DNA of 64,000 nt. It comes from Atherix ibis (lineage: Eukaryota > Arthropoda > Insecta > Diptera > Athericidae). Where the stretch lies: contig OY282607.1 of assembly GCA_958298945.1 (NCBI GenBank), forward strand, positions 35,869,000 to 35,932,999. The letters are read 5' to 3'. Both the position numbers and the translations under genes were made by a program. The notes beneath the pieces were generated by a model. It did not search any database. It had not been told where the DNA came from and was given only the letters and a program-made list of their open reading frames with translations. Of this stretch, positions 33,401 through 44,339 are shown piece after piece. Each line of letters opens with the position of its first letter. Positions within the stretch are counted from its first letter, which is position 1.

Positions 33401-35835
33401 AATGTTATGAGCGTGGAATCGTGCTACAGTCAGAAAGATGGCAAAGGGTATTGGATCAGACTGGACAATATTTAATTGCATAAAATATTAATTCACTATA
33501 AGAAAATCGTCTTTCATTTTTATTTTTTTAAAAACGAAATTACTCTCCGAACAATCCAATAACTAGGAGGGTGTGTCGCTGCAGCTTCCAAAGCACCCCC
33601 AGAGTGGCATACACGGTCAAAAGAGGCCTCTATAGTGTTAAGAAATACGTTTGGGTATTTTTATTTTTAAGACTTCGATTACCAAATTACTCAATCATTT
33701 TGATAGTAAAAATTAATATTTAACGGAAAATAGTTTGCCTTGAGCTTATCTCTACGAGAACAAAATCTCTCATCCGTCTCCCTATCTTTCCCGTTTTACT
33801 AGTCTAACATAATAATTCTAGTACAATATTCCTTCTAGTACTTACTATTTATACTTAACATTAGAGTAAATTGTCAAAAAAGCCAGTAAAACTGAAAAAA
33901 TATGTTCACGCTTGAGTGTCCTAAGTTGATAGCCGACACATTTTTTCCACAACACAACAGAACAGACAAGAAAAATTACTTCTTTCGTTTTTTATTTAAT
34001 TTTTTTTTACCATTAAAACATATGGAAACGTGTTTTGTTGTAGATACATTTTGATTCTATTATATAGTATGTGCTAATATATTGTAGATAAACACAAATA
34101 GCTTCGTAGATAAAAAGTACAGAGAAACCAGCAGCAAGAAGGAGACTTGTTTTTATTTTGTATCGTTTATAAAAATCACCTTTTATTCTCTGTTCTTTTA
34201 CTTTCAGAATCGATTTTCTTCGTTTTTTATTGAAATTTTATTCAAACGAAAAGAACTGGTTTTCGGTTTACTTTTTCTTTTCTATTTGAAGAGGCCATCT
34301 TATATTGAAATTATAAATAAATAAATATGAAATATGTGAAAAGAGGTTCAGTGACATTGGCTGATTAGATTTTCAGAATTCTCTCAATTCGAACCGAATT
34401 CATGGATGGCTGGTGGTGGGTTGGATTGATGATGAATAATATAATTACAACAATGAAAATAGAATACCTGAAAATGATTCGAGCAATCACTGCAGCCAAA
34501 GAAATACTTAACATAGCCACGAACTGCTTGTAGTACTTCATGGGGATTGGTAGCGGTGGGATCCTCGGTTGCCGCTATTGTCATAAAGTGAAACAGTTTC
34601 CAGAGGCCGCAGCTGAAGCCACGTTTAAGCGGAACTGATGGCTGGCATCCGATAAGTTTTATTGATGAAAATACAGGTGAATATTTCTGTTCAAGTTCGG
34701 TAATCTTGTCGTGGAAATCTTTGCCGGAAATACTTTCGACCTGCTCTTGAACATATTTGTATAGGTCGTCAAGGAAATAATTTCCGTTGACACCAAGCGG
34801 ATTGTAGTGGCGCAGAACAGACATGTACTGTTGCAAAGCCAACAATCGTTCGCCACTAATATCGGATGATTTGGAAATTTCGTTAAACAATGTCATTCGT
34901 ATGGCGTACTCTAAATCTGCATAGTGTGCAATATGTGGATTAGCTTTGACTTCCTCTAAGAAACCGGCATTTTGAAGCGTGTCTCTGGATGTGATTTCGA
35001 TCGTTGGTTTGCTGGAAGTGTCGGGTATATGTAGAATGTTTTTAAAATTTGGTAATGCATAAATTGCAGCTAAAATGGATTCACGATCATCGTTAAGCGC
35101 AGAAATTGTTTGAATCTCTTTAGATCGGCCAACAATACCTAACATATTGTAGGAATCGATTTTGAAAAGTGATGCCACTTGACTAGATGTGATGCGTCGA
35201 ATTTTGATTTCTTTATATCTTAACAATTGTAGAATTATCTGTGAAGCGGTAGTTGAATTTTCTGGCTCATATATCAAAATATTGTATTGTACAATGTCTG
35301 GAATGTTTTCGAAAAGATCTTGTGCACTGTTGCCATTAAAAGTGGAAAAGTCTGGCCAAGATTCATTAGCTCGCGTTTCGTTCATCATAAAAGTAACCAC
35401 TGTTTTTCGAATATCTTCCAAATCTTGAGTTTTCAATTTGGTTCCAATACCTTCCTTTTGATGTGGTGAGAAATATCTTAGCGTCGGATATCCCATAATC
35501 TCGTATTCTCGACACACGTCATTATTATCATCCACAGCACAATCAATGGCCATCAATTTCAATGCCCTCTTCCACGGCAACAAGTCATTAGCTAAAATCT
35601 TATATTGGGGAGCAAATCGTCGACAATGTCCACAATAGGAATTATAAAATTGCATTAAGGTGGCATGATTCCGACCATAAAGAGATTCTTGGATCGATTT
35701 GTTCGTAACTATGATCACTCGATCGTTCTCATCGTATAGGCCTAAGTGTTCTTCAGATGCCGATGGTATAGCAGCTGGTTTAGTTTTATTTACAAATTGT
35801 AAAATTAAAAATCCATAAAAAATCCAAATTTTCAT
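30446..35835 (-). CDS. Qsox: Quiescin sulfhydryl oxidase (QSOX), two coding exons
   Basis: A flavin-dependent thiol oxidase of the secretory pathway that makes disulfides in client proteins and passes electrons to oxygen. The coding join is 35835-34468 and 30937-30446 (619 aa). The donor gtattc follows codon HFQ, the acceptor is tttctag, and the intron is phase 0, giving CSNHFQ-AMAAR as expected for the family. The start has context TTAAAATG. Residues 1-22 are a signal peptide. The thioredoxin domain covers about 30-150, with the active site CGHC at 68-71 and the C99/C108 pair. The middle holds the redox-inactive thioredoxin and helical region. The ERV/ALR domain begins near C397, with GFSCGLWKLFH and the FAD-proximal CSDC at 448-451, then VLWLWAAHNEVN in exon 2 and the distal CPNC at 509-512. 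A membrane segment at about 583-600 is followed by a basic tail, so it is a type I anchored form. All key cysteines are present. Which fly paralogue it is cannot be told. Confidence 0.93.
31330..31700 (+). pseudogene. Mariner transposase fragment (separate subfamily)
   Basis: With frameshifts the plus strand gives RNPNDLLRRFITVDQIWIRY and YTPETK, the mariner block around the first catalytic Asp ('DFLRRxxTxDExWIxxxTPE'). Near 31645-31700 a decayed 'LPHPTYSPDSNFSDSFL' matches the last catalytic block. The 200 bp between are mostly lost. It resembles mellifera/mauritiana-type mariners more than the two main families here. Confidence 0.55.
32145..32350 (+). pseudogene. Jockey-like reverse transcriptase scrap
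   Basis: It contains a KYLGYYLEEKSTF reading (jockey 'KYLGxxLDRxLTW') and, at 32145, the 'cacaatggaagggtgg' phrase seen at jockey tails elsewhere in the window (26060 and, inverted, 40330 and 41260). Confidence 0.45.
32354..33559 (+). mobile_element. Mariner, cecropia-type, copy 2 (1206 bp) in the Qsox intron
   Basis: Termini 'ttgtgttgttcgggaagtaa' and the inverse of 'ttggattgttcgg', with TA on both sides (32352-32353 and 33560-33561). The plus strand reads ARKKLSDVYGG, then GDEKWVVYNNVKRKRS (first catalytic Asp, frameshifted), VMLSVCWDFKEIVYFE and a final PHPPYSSDLAPS block. Stops and shifts in several places mean no active product. It is antisense to Qsox and the splice sites are untouched. 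Confidence 0.88.
33562..34383. other. Qsox intron, unique AT-rich part
   Basis: No repeat or frame recognised between the mariner and exon 1. Confidence 0.45.
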
Positions 35836-36134
35836 TTTAATAAAACTTTTGTTGTTATGATGATGATGTTAATTCGTTGCTAATGAGCTTGATACGGATA
35901 CGTACGTAGTTGATTTTAATTAATAATGGTTAGAAAACGTAATAAAAAAAAACACCAAATTATATCGAAAATAAATTAGTATACAAAATTTTCATTAAAA
36001 TTCCGCAAAATATCGCCACTATCAATAATCACGATAGCATTTTTTTTTTTTAAATTTGATTAAGAACAAAAAAAAAATTAACAAAACACCTCAACAACAC
36101 CACCACTTAACATAAACACAACTTTTTAAAAACT
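35836..36134 (-). promoter_or_regulatory. Possible Qsox 5' UTR and start site
   Basis: On the minus strand an initiator match TCAGTT lies at 36136-36131 (A at 36134). At the DPE distance is AGTGGT, which departs from the DPE consensus at one position. It would give a 299-nt leader. There is no TATA box at a sensible distance. Cap data would be needed to settle this. Confidence 0.25.
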
Positions 36135-37180
36135 GAACTCCATCGATTCAGTTCTTTTTCACGTCCAACAATATGATGATGCTTTATCGAATTAAGCGTG
36201 ATTTTAATGCTTCTTCAATGGTAACAAAATTCTAACTGGAACATTACTACGTGTTCTGTTTGCGTTTTACTATCAATAATTTGCATTTGTAGTGGTCCCC
36301 CCCACACGTAACTAATTATCCGATTAGCTACGAAATTCTGAATACGACGTCATTCTATTATGGTAATGAGACTTGAAGCCAGAAAAATGCTATCATCAAT
36401 GACAATTCTTAACTGTCATATATACGATACCGCAGATATGCTCATCTTTTCTACTTATTTGATGACTATCATCATTATAAATGTTGGGCATTTTTATGAA
36501 ATAATTTGTGCTCCTTTTGAACTTTTTGAAAATATACTTTTAACAATTTTATACAAAGATATTTTCTATAATAATTTTTACGCAAATGGTGAAGATTTTT
36601 TTGTTGTTATTTGTAGTAAATAATCAATTTATTTCTATTGGACAATACCTCTTTATGGATTATGCTGCCATCTAGCAATAGCTTTAGAAAAGTTTTCTGG
36701 TTATGTTTATTTCACGTTGAATAGTTTTTTTTAAAGATGGATTAACAATTATTATTATTTATTAGAAATGTTCCCTTTGGAAAATGATATATTTTTTTTT
36801 ATTTATAGTAAATATAAAATTTTTTAATATTGTAATTTTTAATAAAATATTCTATTTGTTTAAAAGACTTATAAGTTAAACCCTACAATTGTTACAACAT
36901 TTTCCCCAAATATTTTTTCTTTTTTTTTCTTCTTTTGCTATATATATTTTTTATAATTTAAATTTATTAATATAATTAAATTCGGTAAAACAATAGTAGC
37001 TGTGGCAGGGGGGGGGGAAGGTCTGCTTAATAATAATTTTACCGATTTTTTTTTTTGGGTATTAAAAATATCACTATTTTTGGCAAAATAATTCCCAACA
37101 GGTCTCCATAATTAGTTACTAAATAAGGTGAAAACGATATTTTCGAAGCTGGTGCGAAAGTGAAGTGGATGCCCGCAAAC
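36135..37180. other. Intergenic DNA between two divergent promoters
   Basis: AT-rich, with a poly-C stretch at 36296-36303 and a G run at 37007-37017. The 87-codon frame at 36360-36623 shows no domain and sits in low-complexity sequence. Confidence 0.4.
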
Positions 37181-37784
37181 AATTACCAGTAGTGAGTGGT
37201 ATGGCTAAGGAGTCCCACAATAAGTATAAGAGAATGCAACCACAGCAGAGCCCAGCTGATGTCCGAGATGCCGGTCAGTGGTCTGTTGCTGTTGCTGGTC
37301 ACTTTTAGTCTCTTGACTCTTTGCTTAGCCCTGTTGCACATATTTCGGAATTGTAGATTTTTTATTGTTGTTATTATTTTTTTTGTTTTTTTTTTGGACT
37401 CGCATATTCTGCCATTTGGCCGGTTTTGGAATTGCATATTCCACCATATCGTCTGCTCGCTCATTCTCCAAACATCATCAATTCTCTTTTTTAGTGTATT
37501 TATTTTGTTTTTTTTTAAGAAACTTTTTACCTCTTGTCCTGCGATGTTTTTGGGCGTTTTGTTGTTGCTTTTTTATAGATACTTGTTTCGTCTTGTTGAT
37601 CGGTTGTTGTTGTTGTTGCTTGATGGGTTATCGCAGGAGTGCTCTCTCTTCTCTGTGTATTTACTGCTTTCGTCTTTCGATTGGATGGAAGTACTCCAGG
37701 CAGCAGGCAGCAGGCAGTAGACAGCAGCAAACGCCAAGCAGCAATCAACAGACACTAGCATCAGCAGCCAACAAATAGCAACCA
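37181..37784 (+). promoter_or_regulatory. GC-richer upstream region with CAG/CTG-rich runs
   Basis: Base composition changes clearly here: CTG/GTT-rich near 37270-37310 and 37560-37625, CAG-rich at 37695-37770. Frames such as 37196-37720 are runs of L/F/V that mirror this composition and show no domain. The position directly upstream of the Inr+DPE pair suggests a promoter-proximal region. Confidence 0.35.
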
Positions 37785-37823
37785 GTCGTCAGTTGACAAT
37801 TAGCTAGCGAGTGAATAAGTTGT
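37785..37823 (+). promoter_or_regulatory. Core promoter: initiator plus DPE
   Basis: The initiator TCAGTT has its A at 37791. At exactly +28 to +33 (37818-37823) stands AGTTGT, which fits every position of the fly DPE consensus. The spacing between Inr and DPE is strict in flies, so the pair is unlikely to be chance. No TATA box is present, as usual for DPE promoters. It points right, away from Qsox. Confidence 0.55.
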
Positions 37824-38405
37824 GTGTGAACGTTTCGTAAGCAATTTCTCGCGGTGTTTGCATACGTTTCCTTTTATTGTGAACTTTTTTTTTCTTCTGG
37901 ACTGCTAAGCAAAAAATTAACATTTAAAATTTTTTTTTTAGAAATTTCATTTTTAAATATTTTAATTAATAAACAAAAATTAAAAAAAAATTTCCCGATA
38001 AATAATAATAATAATAATAATAATAATAAGAAAAAAAAACTAATTTTAATATATTTTTTATTAACATTCTATTGGAGAAAAATAACCATTAGTGTTTGTG
38101 GTGAGGAGAAGAGTCTATTTTAGAAAAACTAAAAACCATCCCCAAACATATTAAAGTATATTGGAAATTTTGGGTTTTTTCCCCAATTTTAGTCTTAATA
38201 TTTTTTCTGAAATATTTTCTTTAGAAAAAATATCATAAAAAGTTGAAAGTTTTTATATTAAAATAATTTAAAAATAAACAAACACCAACCAACCAACAAA
38301 AGTAAAACTAAGAAACTAAGAAACGAAAACTTTGAAGAATTTATTTATTATCGAGACGATTTTAATTAATTACCAATTGATCGATTTTATTGAATAATTT
38401 AGAAG
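37791..38405 (+). other. Possible first non-coding exon of an unidentified gene
   Basis: If the promoter is real, transcription starts at 37791. The first good splice donor is AAG|GTAATT at 38406. The interval has no long frame and contains an (AAT)n run, so it would be 5' UTR. No downstream exon is recognisable in the window, implying a long first intron. Confidence 0.25.
38001..38029. repeat. (AAT)n microsatellite
   Basis: About nine AAT units. Confidence 0.9.
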
Positions 38406-39097
38406 GTAATTTTTTTCTACTACTTTAGACTTTATGAAAAATTATTGTCTATTACCATTTAAATATTGTAAAATAGTTTATAGACCATGTGTGTTTTTGT
38501 TTAATTAGCATAAAAAGAATTGCATAGTTTTAATGATGTGCATATAGGGTAGATAGAGAGAGATAAAGTATATGTGTGTGATTGAATTGGCTGTGACCGC
38601 AATAGAAAGTGCAATGAGAATAAAATCTAATCACCGAAGATATATCAACAAGTATATAAGAAATCGTACTTCTACAATTAATTGACTTTACAGTAATAAA
38701 AAATGCCAAATACTATACGTGTAGGTAAAAATATTATTAATAAATGTTAAAATAGAGCAAGAATAAAAAAAAAGTGGCCCTGATTTAATAAGCTGTGGTC
38801 TTGAGTTCAAATCTAGCTTGTGATGTAGCTGGAGTGCCCCTTAGGTAGAGTTACCAAATCCTCCCTTTCAGATGCTACCAGAAATGATCTTTAAAAAAAG
38901 AATTCCATCAAAAAGACGGAGAGACCATACCACCTCATTAAAAGTAAAAGTTTATCCAATTGTTGTCTCGGAAAGTAAAATTAAATTAAAAACATCTAAA
39001 ATGCATATTTCGATAATTGCTCGGATTTAGCTAATATGCTGCCGCAAACGTTCTTGCAGGACTTGATTCTTTTGAAATAATTTTTTAACACTCGCTC
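38406..39097. other. AT-rich DNA, no gene seen
   Basis: Possible start of a long intron. A 'gagttcaaatctagc' phrase near 38804 resembles a B box but no tRNA fold surrounds it. Confidence 0.4.
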
Positions 39098-40890
39098 ATT
39101 TCGGGATCTAATTTGGGTTAGTACTTGACGGGTTTTGAGTTTTTAGATGCTCTTTATTTGGAAAATTACGAGGTATGTTCAAAAGGTATCGCGAATTACG
39201 CATATTCGATTTTCGATTTTTTGTGGCGTTATGTTGGTACTCATGTCTCTCACTTATGCCGACAAGTTCGGCCATTTTGAATATTCAGTTTGCTTTGCTT
39301 GCACGTGTTTTGGTTCGTCTTCGATTTGTGCCCATTTTCGACCAAAAACAGCATCACATTAATATTGCTAAGGAGCTGTTGGACTCTGTCCGCGACGACC
39401 CAATCATCCCAATGGAAGCTGCCGCACGAGCCAAGACCGAAAAAAGAGCCAAGTTCGGTCGAATGTGAAGGTTTTGCTTACAGTTTTCTTCGATTGCAGG
39501 GGCGTAGTGCATTATGAGTTCTTGCCACAGGCTAGAACGGTCAATAAGGAATATTACCTGCAAGTTATGCGGAAGTTGCGCGAAGCAATCCGCAGAAACG
39601 CCTGGATTTGTAGAAGAACAAAAATTGGCTTTTGCCATTTTTGGCCAAAAACAACACACTAATAATGCCGCAGCCACCATATTCCCCAAATCTGGCCCGC
39701 TGTGACTTTTTCTTGTTCCCGAAACAGATTCTTTGATCCATTTTTTGAATCGACAATCGAATACATGTATACCGCGGAAATTCAAAATTCGCGATACTTT
39801 TTGAACAGACCTCGTATGTGCGTAAACATGTTTTTTTTGCGTAACCCTACAAGAAAGTTACCACTGGCAACTTTGGAATTCAATTGACATCATAAAATTC
39901 GGAAATTTATCATACTGGCCTTTACAATATTTACACCCATGATATTCTTTGTCACAGTGATATCCTTACCGTAATGTATGCTGACCATACAGCCGTTCTT
40001 TTACATCGCAAAAATCCTTCAAAAACCAGGTTCAAAAGAGACTGCGGGTAAATGAGCAAAAATCTGATCATGTTATTTTTACACTCTGCCGAGAATAGAT
40101 TCCCGAAACAACCCTAAATGGCAGTAATATTCCACAAAAAAAACCATTGTGCGTTACCTTGGACTTAAATGCGACAAAAGGTTAACCTGGACCAATCGCA
40201 ACAAAACTAAAAGAAATTAATTTAACGGACGATGCAAACAATTATTACTGAAACCAATATGGACTTACATACTCGAATTCCAATTCTTACTGAAACCAAT
40301 ATGTACATACGGACTCAAAACAACTGTTCACTCCCACGCTTCCATTATTCACTCATCGACATTTGAAACGGCAATGGTACATCAAGATTTTTTGAACTTC
40401 GAAAATAAATTATCTCGTTTTTGGGGAGATATCGATGTTTTTATGTCCTTGTATTTTCCCTAAAAAAAACTGCTCATTACAAATTATATATAGTTTTCGA
40501 TAAATATTAAATTTAAAAAGAAAAGAAGAAGAAAACTTATACTGGGAACTTTTTACACAATAAAGACAAATTTTATTGAGTTGTGATGCTTGCGGGGCCG
40601 TTTTATTGAAAGTGCATATGTGGTCCAAATTAAAATCTTCACGATTAGACGGAAAAAAATTCAGAATTGACGGTGACAGTCTTTGGTTCTTGATTTTCAA
40701 TGGCACTTTCAGACCAGATTTAAACCCACGGTATTCTTTGTCACAGTGATATTCTTACCGCAACATACGCTGACCATACAGCCATTCTTATGCATCGCAA
40801 AAATCCTTTAAAACCCATGTTCAAATAGTGGAGACTGCGCATAAATGAGCAAAAATCTGATCATGTTATTTTTACACTCGATTCCCGAAA
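39098..40890 (-). mobile_element. DD41D/jockey mosaic, inverted duplicate of 25570-26640
   Basis: Read inverted, the order of blocks equals that at 25570-26640. The DD41D C-terminal part (39098-39168 and 39805-39880) is followed by the jockey YADD piece (39940-40200), the AT-rich link with 'cgagataatttattttcgaa' (40385-40420), a DD41D scrap (PLKIKNQRLSPSILNFF on the minus strand at about 40700-40650, then a decayed 'WFQQDGAT' stretch) and the second YADD copy (40735-40880). A mariner copy interrupts it at 39169-39804. Confidence 0.7.
39169..39804 (+). mobile_element. Mariner copy D (636 bp) with inverted 5' ends
   Basis: TA on both sides (39167-39168 and 39805-39806). It carries the shared N-terminal deletion, a further deletion that removes GDESW, then KVLLTVFFDCRGVVHYEFL. 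After the decayed YSPDLA block at about 39726 it switches into its own inverted 5' end at the same base as copies A and G. The other duplicate (near 26553) shows the target without the insertion. Confidence 0.88.
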
Positions 40891-41300
40891 CAACCCTAAA
40901 GGGCGGTAATTACTACTGAAACCAATATGGAGTTACGGACTCGAACTTTGCGGTTCGACTAAGTATTCTAAGTCCCTTCCAATCCAAACTCTACAATCCA
41001 GAAGCATTTGAAAAATTGTAAATGCTGCCTTTTACCCTAAATGGCAGTAATTACTACTGAAACCAATATAGACTTACGGACTCGAATTTCAATTCCCTTC
41101 CAATCCAAACCCTACAATCCAGAAACCTTCGAAAAATTGTTAATGCTGCCTTTTATGTATGAAATACGGTTAACAATCGTGACCTAAAATTCCATTCGAG
41201 TCTATCGTACCATTCTAATCCTTGAGCAAGAGAACTGTTCACTCCCATCCTTCCATTATACACCCAACGACGTTTCAGAAGGCAATGGTCGAGTGATTTT
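40890..41300 (+). repeat. Repeated jockey-like segment
   Basis: The segment 'actgaaaccaatatggactt' plus 'acggactcgaa' (KPIWTYGLE reading) occurs at about 40917 and 41055, with further copies at 40250 and 40290. It is followed by degenerate 'YNPEAFEKL' and the jockey tail phrase near 41230-41260. Confidence 0.55.
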
Positions 41301-42713
41301 TTTAAAGTTTTTTATAATATGATAATTTCCTGGTTTTGAAACAGTATCGATGGTTGGTATTATCCTTTACATGTCCTTGCATTGCCAGTCCTAAAAATCT
41401 TTTTGTTACCAGTTGTAACATTAAATTAAAGAAAAAAAAAGTTTATGTTGTTAGTTTCTATTAATGAAGATCTTCTCAACTCTAATTTAACCAACCACAA
41501 AGGCGATCAGAGAGTTTTTTAAATCTAAAAAAAGTGACAGTTCCTTAAATCTCATATTAATGAGTATTAAATTTGCAAAATTTCCTAAAAGTCTCAATGA
41601 TACCTGAACGTATTGCTTTAATAATGAAAATAATATTATTCGAGAGTATTGGTATTGGTAAGAATCGTAAATGTATATTTTTTTGGATGGAGGATATTTC
41701 AAGGAGAGATATAAAAACCATTTAGAGTAAATATTCAGTTTTTTTTTTAAATTATTTATTTTATATTTAATAAACAATTATCAAATTTGCTTTACGGAAA
41801 GTGAAACAAAATAAAAAATTTATAAATATTAACTTTTAATAATATTTTAATTTTATTATATTTTATAAATTTTGCCATTATATAAAAATTATAATACAAA
41901 TACTATAAAAATAATTACCAAAAATAACTTTTTCTAGAACTCGATCCTTTTGAGATAATTTTTTATTGATTACTTTGCACATGCTGGGCTATAATTTCAC
42001 TATTCATTTGTTGGTTATTTAATGCTTTTAAGTTTAAAAATCTTTAGAGCTCTACAAAACAAATTTCAACACAGACAAATTGCAAGATTTTGTATGCCAA
42101 TTGTCATCACCAAATCTCGAAATTACGTGTGCTAAGAACTTTTCGTAAAATAAAGCGAAAATTTTTTTGTTTTAATTTTATGTACTCCTGCAACTAGAAA
42201 CAATTTTATTGTAATAAGAAAATTTGCATTACTAATTTATTAATAATATTATGCAACATGAAGTGGGAATAAACACGCATCGGCGTTTTTCCAACTAACG
42301 ATAGTTAACTGACTCTAAAATATCTCGTGACCGTTGCCTCTGTATTCATCGCTGACTGTTTCCGAGGAGGATTATAGAGGTCCGTTTTTTTTTGTACGAG
42401 TGGATTATCATAAAAGGATAAACGGTAGTAAAATTTTAGGTACCCGATATTTATACAGACACTGATCACGTATTATTACGAATATATAAAAAGGGTCATC
42501 TATAATTTTATGGAGGATCTTCGATTGAATTCCAAAAATCAATTTCGTAAGTCCAAATTAGTTTTTTGATTGAAAGTTAACTGAATTCTGTTATTATTAT
42601 TAATTTGGAGTAGTTTTAGATAGAGTCTATTAGTTGCAGACCTTTTTAATGTATTGTAGCATGGGTGAACCAGGTTAATACCTTGTCAGGGTAAAGTCCT
42701 AAAAGAGTGAATA
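41301..42713. other. AT-rich spacer
   Basis: No frame with coding character was found, and the 96-codon minus frame at 41487-41777 is low complexity. Nothing else recognised. Confidence 0.4.
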
Positions 42714-42939
42714 CGAGGTCTGTTCAAAAAGAATCGCGAATTTTGAATTTCCGCGGGTTACGTATATTTGATTTTCGATTTTTTGTGGCGTTATATTGGT
42801 ACTCATGTCTCTCACTTATGCCGACAAGTTTTAATGTTCAGTTAATTTTTGACAGCTGCTTTGCTTGCACGTGTTTTGGCTCGTCTTCGATTTTTGCACG
42901 TGTTTTGGCTCGTCTTCGATACTTTTTGAACAGACCTTG
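42714..42939 (+). mobile_element. Miniature mariner (226 bp)
   Basis: TA-flanked and complete at both ends. It contains only the 5' UTR, a tandem duplication of a 31-bp unit ('cacgtgttttggctcgtctt') and a terminus. This is the smallest derivative of the main mariner family in the window. Confidence 0.9.
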
Positions 42940-43079
42940 TACATTACTTTTTTATGTTTTTATGCCCTTGTATTGTCCCTTAAAAAATCTGCTCCTTACA
43001 AATTATATTTAGTTGAAGATAAAATTTAAATTTAAAAAGAAAAGAAGAATAAAAACTCTTACTGGGAAATTTTTACCCA

Positions 43080-43420
43080 ATAAAGACAAATTTTCGTGGT
43101 CAAAGTGCGGTGAAGCGGCTCAAAGGGTGGCCAAACCAGGACTAATGCCAGGAGGGTTTTGCTGTGCTTTTGGTGGGATTATAAGTTGCTATCATATGAC
43201 AAAAGTGCTGTACGCTTGACCAGTAGTGTCCAAAATTGGCCAACAGGAGAGATGTTGTGTTCTATCTGCGAAGTCTTGGCCAAACGGAAAGAAATCGACC
43301 CATTTCTTAAACGGGGATGAGAAATGGGTGATTGGGGATGAGAAATCTTCGGGTCACTTTAGAATCGGACGCTTAAGAGAGAATGTTACTGCGGTGAGTG
43401 AAATTATATAGGGCGTCGAG
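43080..43420 (+). pseudogene. Scrambled mariner fragment
   Basis: Frame 43013-43219 ends with KCGEAAQRVAKPGLMPGG and an 'FCCAFGGIISCYH' that matches the mariner block 'KVLLCFWWDxKGxxYY'. Next come KIGQQERCCV ('KLANRxGVVF' position) and a GDEKWVIGDEK reading, out of the usual order. The first catalytic motif therefore lies downstream of sequence it should precede, showing rearrangement. Confidence 0.5.
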
Positions 43421-43539
43421 CATAAGAATTGAATATTTCTTAATTTGTTTAAAGATTTGAGTTTATACGCGTACAAAATTCAGGTGACAGACCAAAGATC
43501 ATATGTGCCAGTGGCAATGGAGTAAAAGCATTTTATACC

Positions 43540-43690
43540 CTGATTTTTATAGATATTTTTTGACAGAGTTTCCGTTGGGTGTGGTGTTTAGGCTGGAGGT
43601 GTCATTGGTACGTATTTTTTTGAAGATGCTGCAGGAAATGCTTTTATGATAACTGGTGATCGATATGGAGAGATGTTAAAGACCGTTTAA
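43540..43690 (+). pseudogene. DD41D transposase scrap
   Basis: The plus strand reads AGGVIGTYFFEDAAGNAFMI followed by TGDRYGEMLKTV, the DD41D segment between the first two catalytic residues. Confidence 0.65.
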
Positions 43691-44100
43691 CAGAAGGTTT
43701 GTATACGCCCCAATCTGGATTACAGTTTCCATACATGGGCAACCGCTTCTAAAAGAAGAAGCGCCATTAGACTCACTGGAACACTGCCGTAATGTCTCCT
43801 GTTCTTATTTATTTTATCGTATTTTCTATAAACAGTGTTCAATCCAAAATAGGAATATCCTGCCTCACTTGATTTGTCCGAATCAATACATTCAACAGCT
43901 ATTTAAAAGCAAAGTACGCCGATACCTCCTTTCTTTATCCCTTCTATCAATTTCAACATGCGCGACGCACCAAAACATTGCAAGGAAATTCAAAATTCTT
44001 TTGGCTCAAGCGCTGTATAAAAAAAATTGTCTAATGGCTTATCTTTTACTGTTAGCTAAACTCTTTATCGCATCTGGACTTATTAAGGACTTGGGAGAAT
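43690..44100 (+). pseudogene. Non-LTR reverse transcriptase fragment
   Basis: Blocks IRPNLDYSFHTWATAS, RSAIRLTGTL and HCRNVSCSYLFYR are separated by shifts; the standard post-palm order is 'xRPxLDYxxxxW ... RAIRLxG ... RRNVxxLxLFYR'. The last frame (43869-44102) continues it. It belongs with the fragment at 2560-3130. Confidence 0.6.
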
Positions 44101-44339
44101 GAATTGCCTTTAATTCGCTAGATTTTATTTTTTTTAAAATGACGTACATTCTTGATCACATCAATAACCATTTCCATCGCAGGGTTATTATATGAAGGCC
44201 TATTTTCTATTTCTTATATGCCATGGAACGTTCACTACAGGGTGCGTTTTATGTTCCAGGTTGAAGTTTTTTTTTAATGAAAAACAAATTTTATAATTTA
44301 TATTTTATTGACTGATTATATAGTCTTTAGCATTATTGT

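Larger units (their letters stand above)
30938..34467 (-). other. Qsox intron (3.5 kb) loaded with transposons
   Basis: Bounded by GT (34467-34466) and AG (30939-30938) on the minus strand. It holds a mariner fragment (31330-31700), a jockey-like scrap (32145-32350) and a cecropia-type mariner (32354-33559), all antisense to the gene. The rest is AT-rich with no frame. Confidence 0.85.

Noticed and set aside
34659..35469. Open frames on either strand inside Qsox exon 1
   Set aside because: They are shadows of the Qsox frame, without domains of their own.
37196..37720. 174-codon plus-strand frame, rich in Leu/Phe with apparent membrane segments
   Set aside because: The composition mirrors T-rich and CTG-rich DNA, no domain is visible, and it ends just before the predicted start site. 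Overlapping frames on both strands are equally open.
37527..37761. Minus-strand frames with Thr/Asn/Gln runs
   Set aside because: They are antisense readings of the same CTG/GTT-rich upstream region.
38790..38830. B-box-like 'gagttcaaatctagc', also similar at 47338
   Set aside because: No A box at the right distance, no cloverleaf, and the similarity between the two sites ends after about 15 bp, so neither a tRNA nor a SINE is supported.
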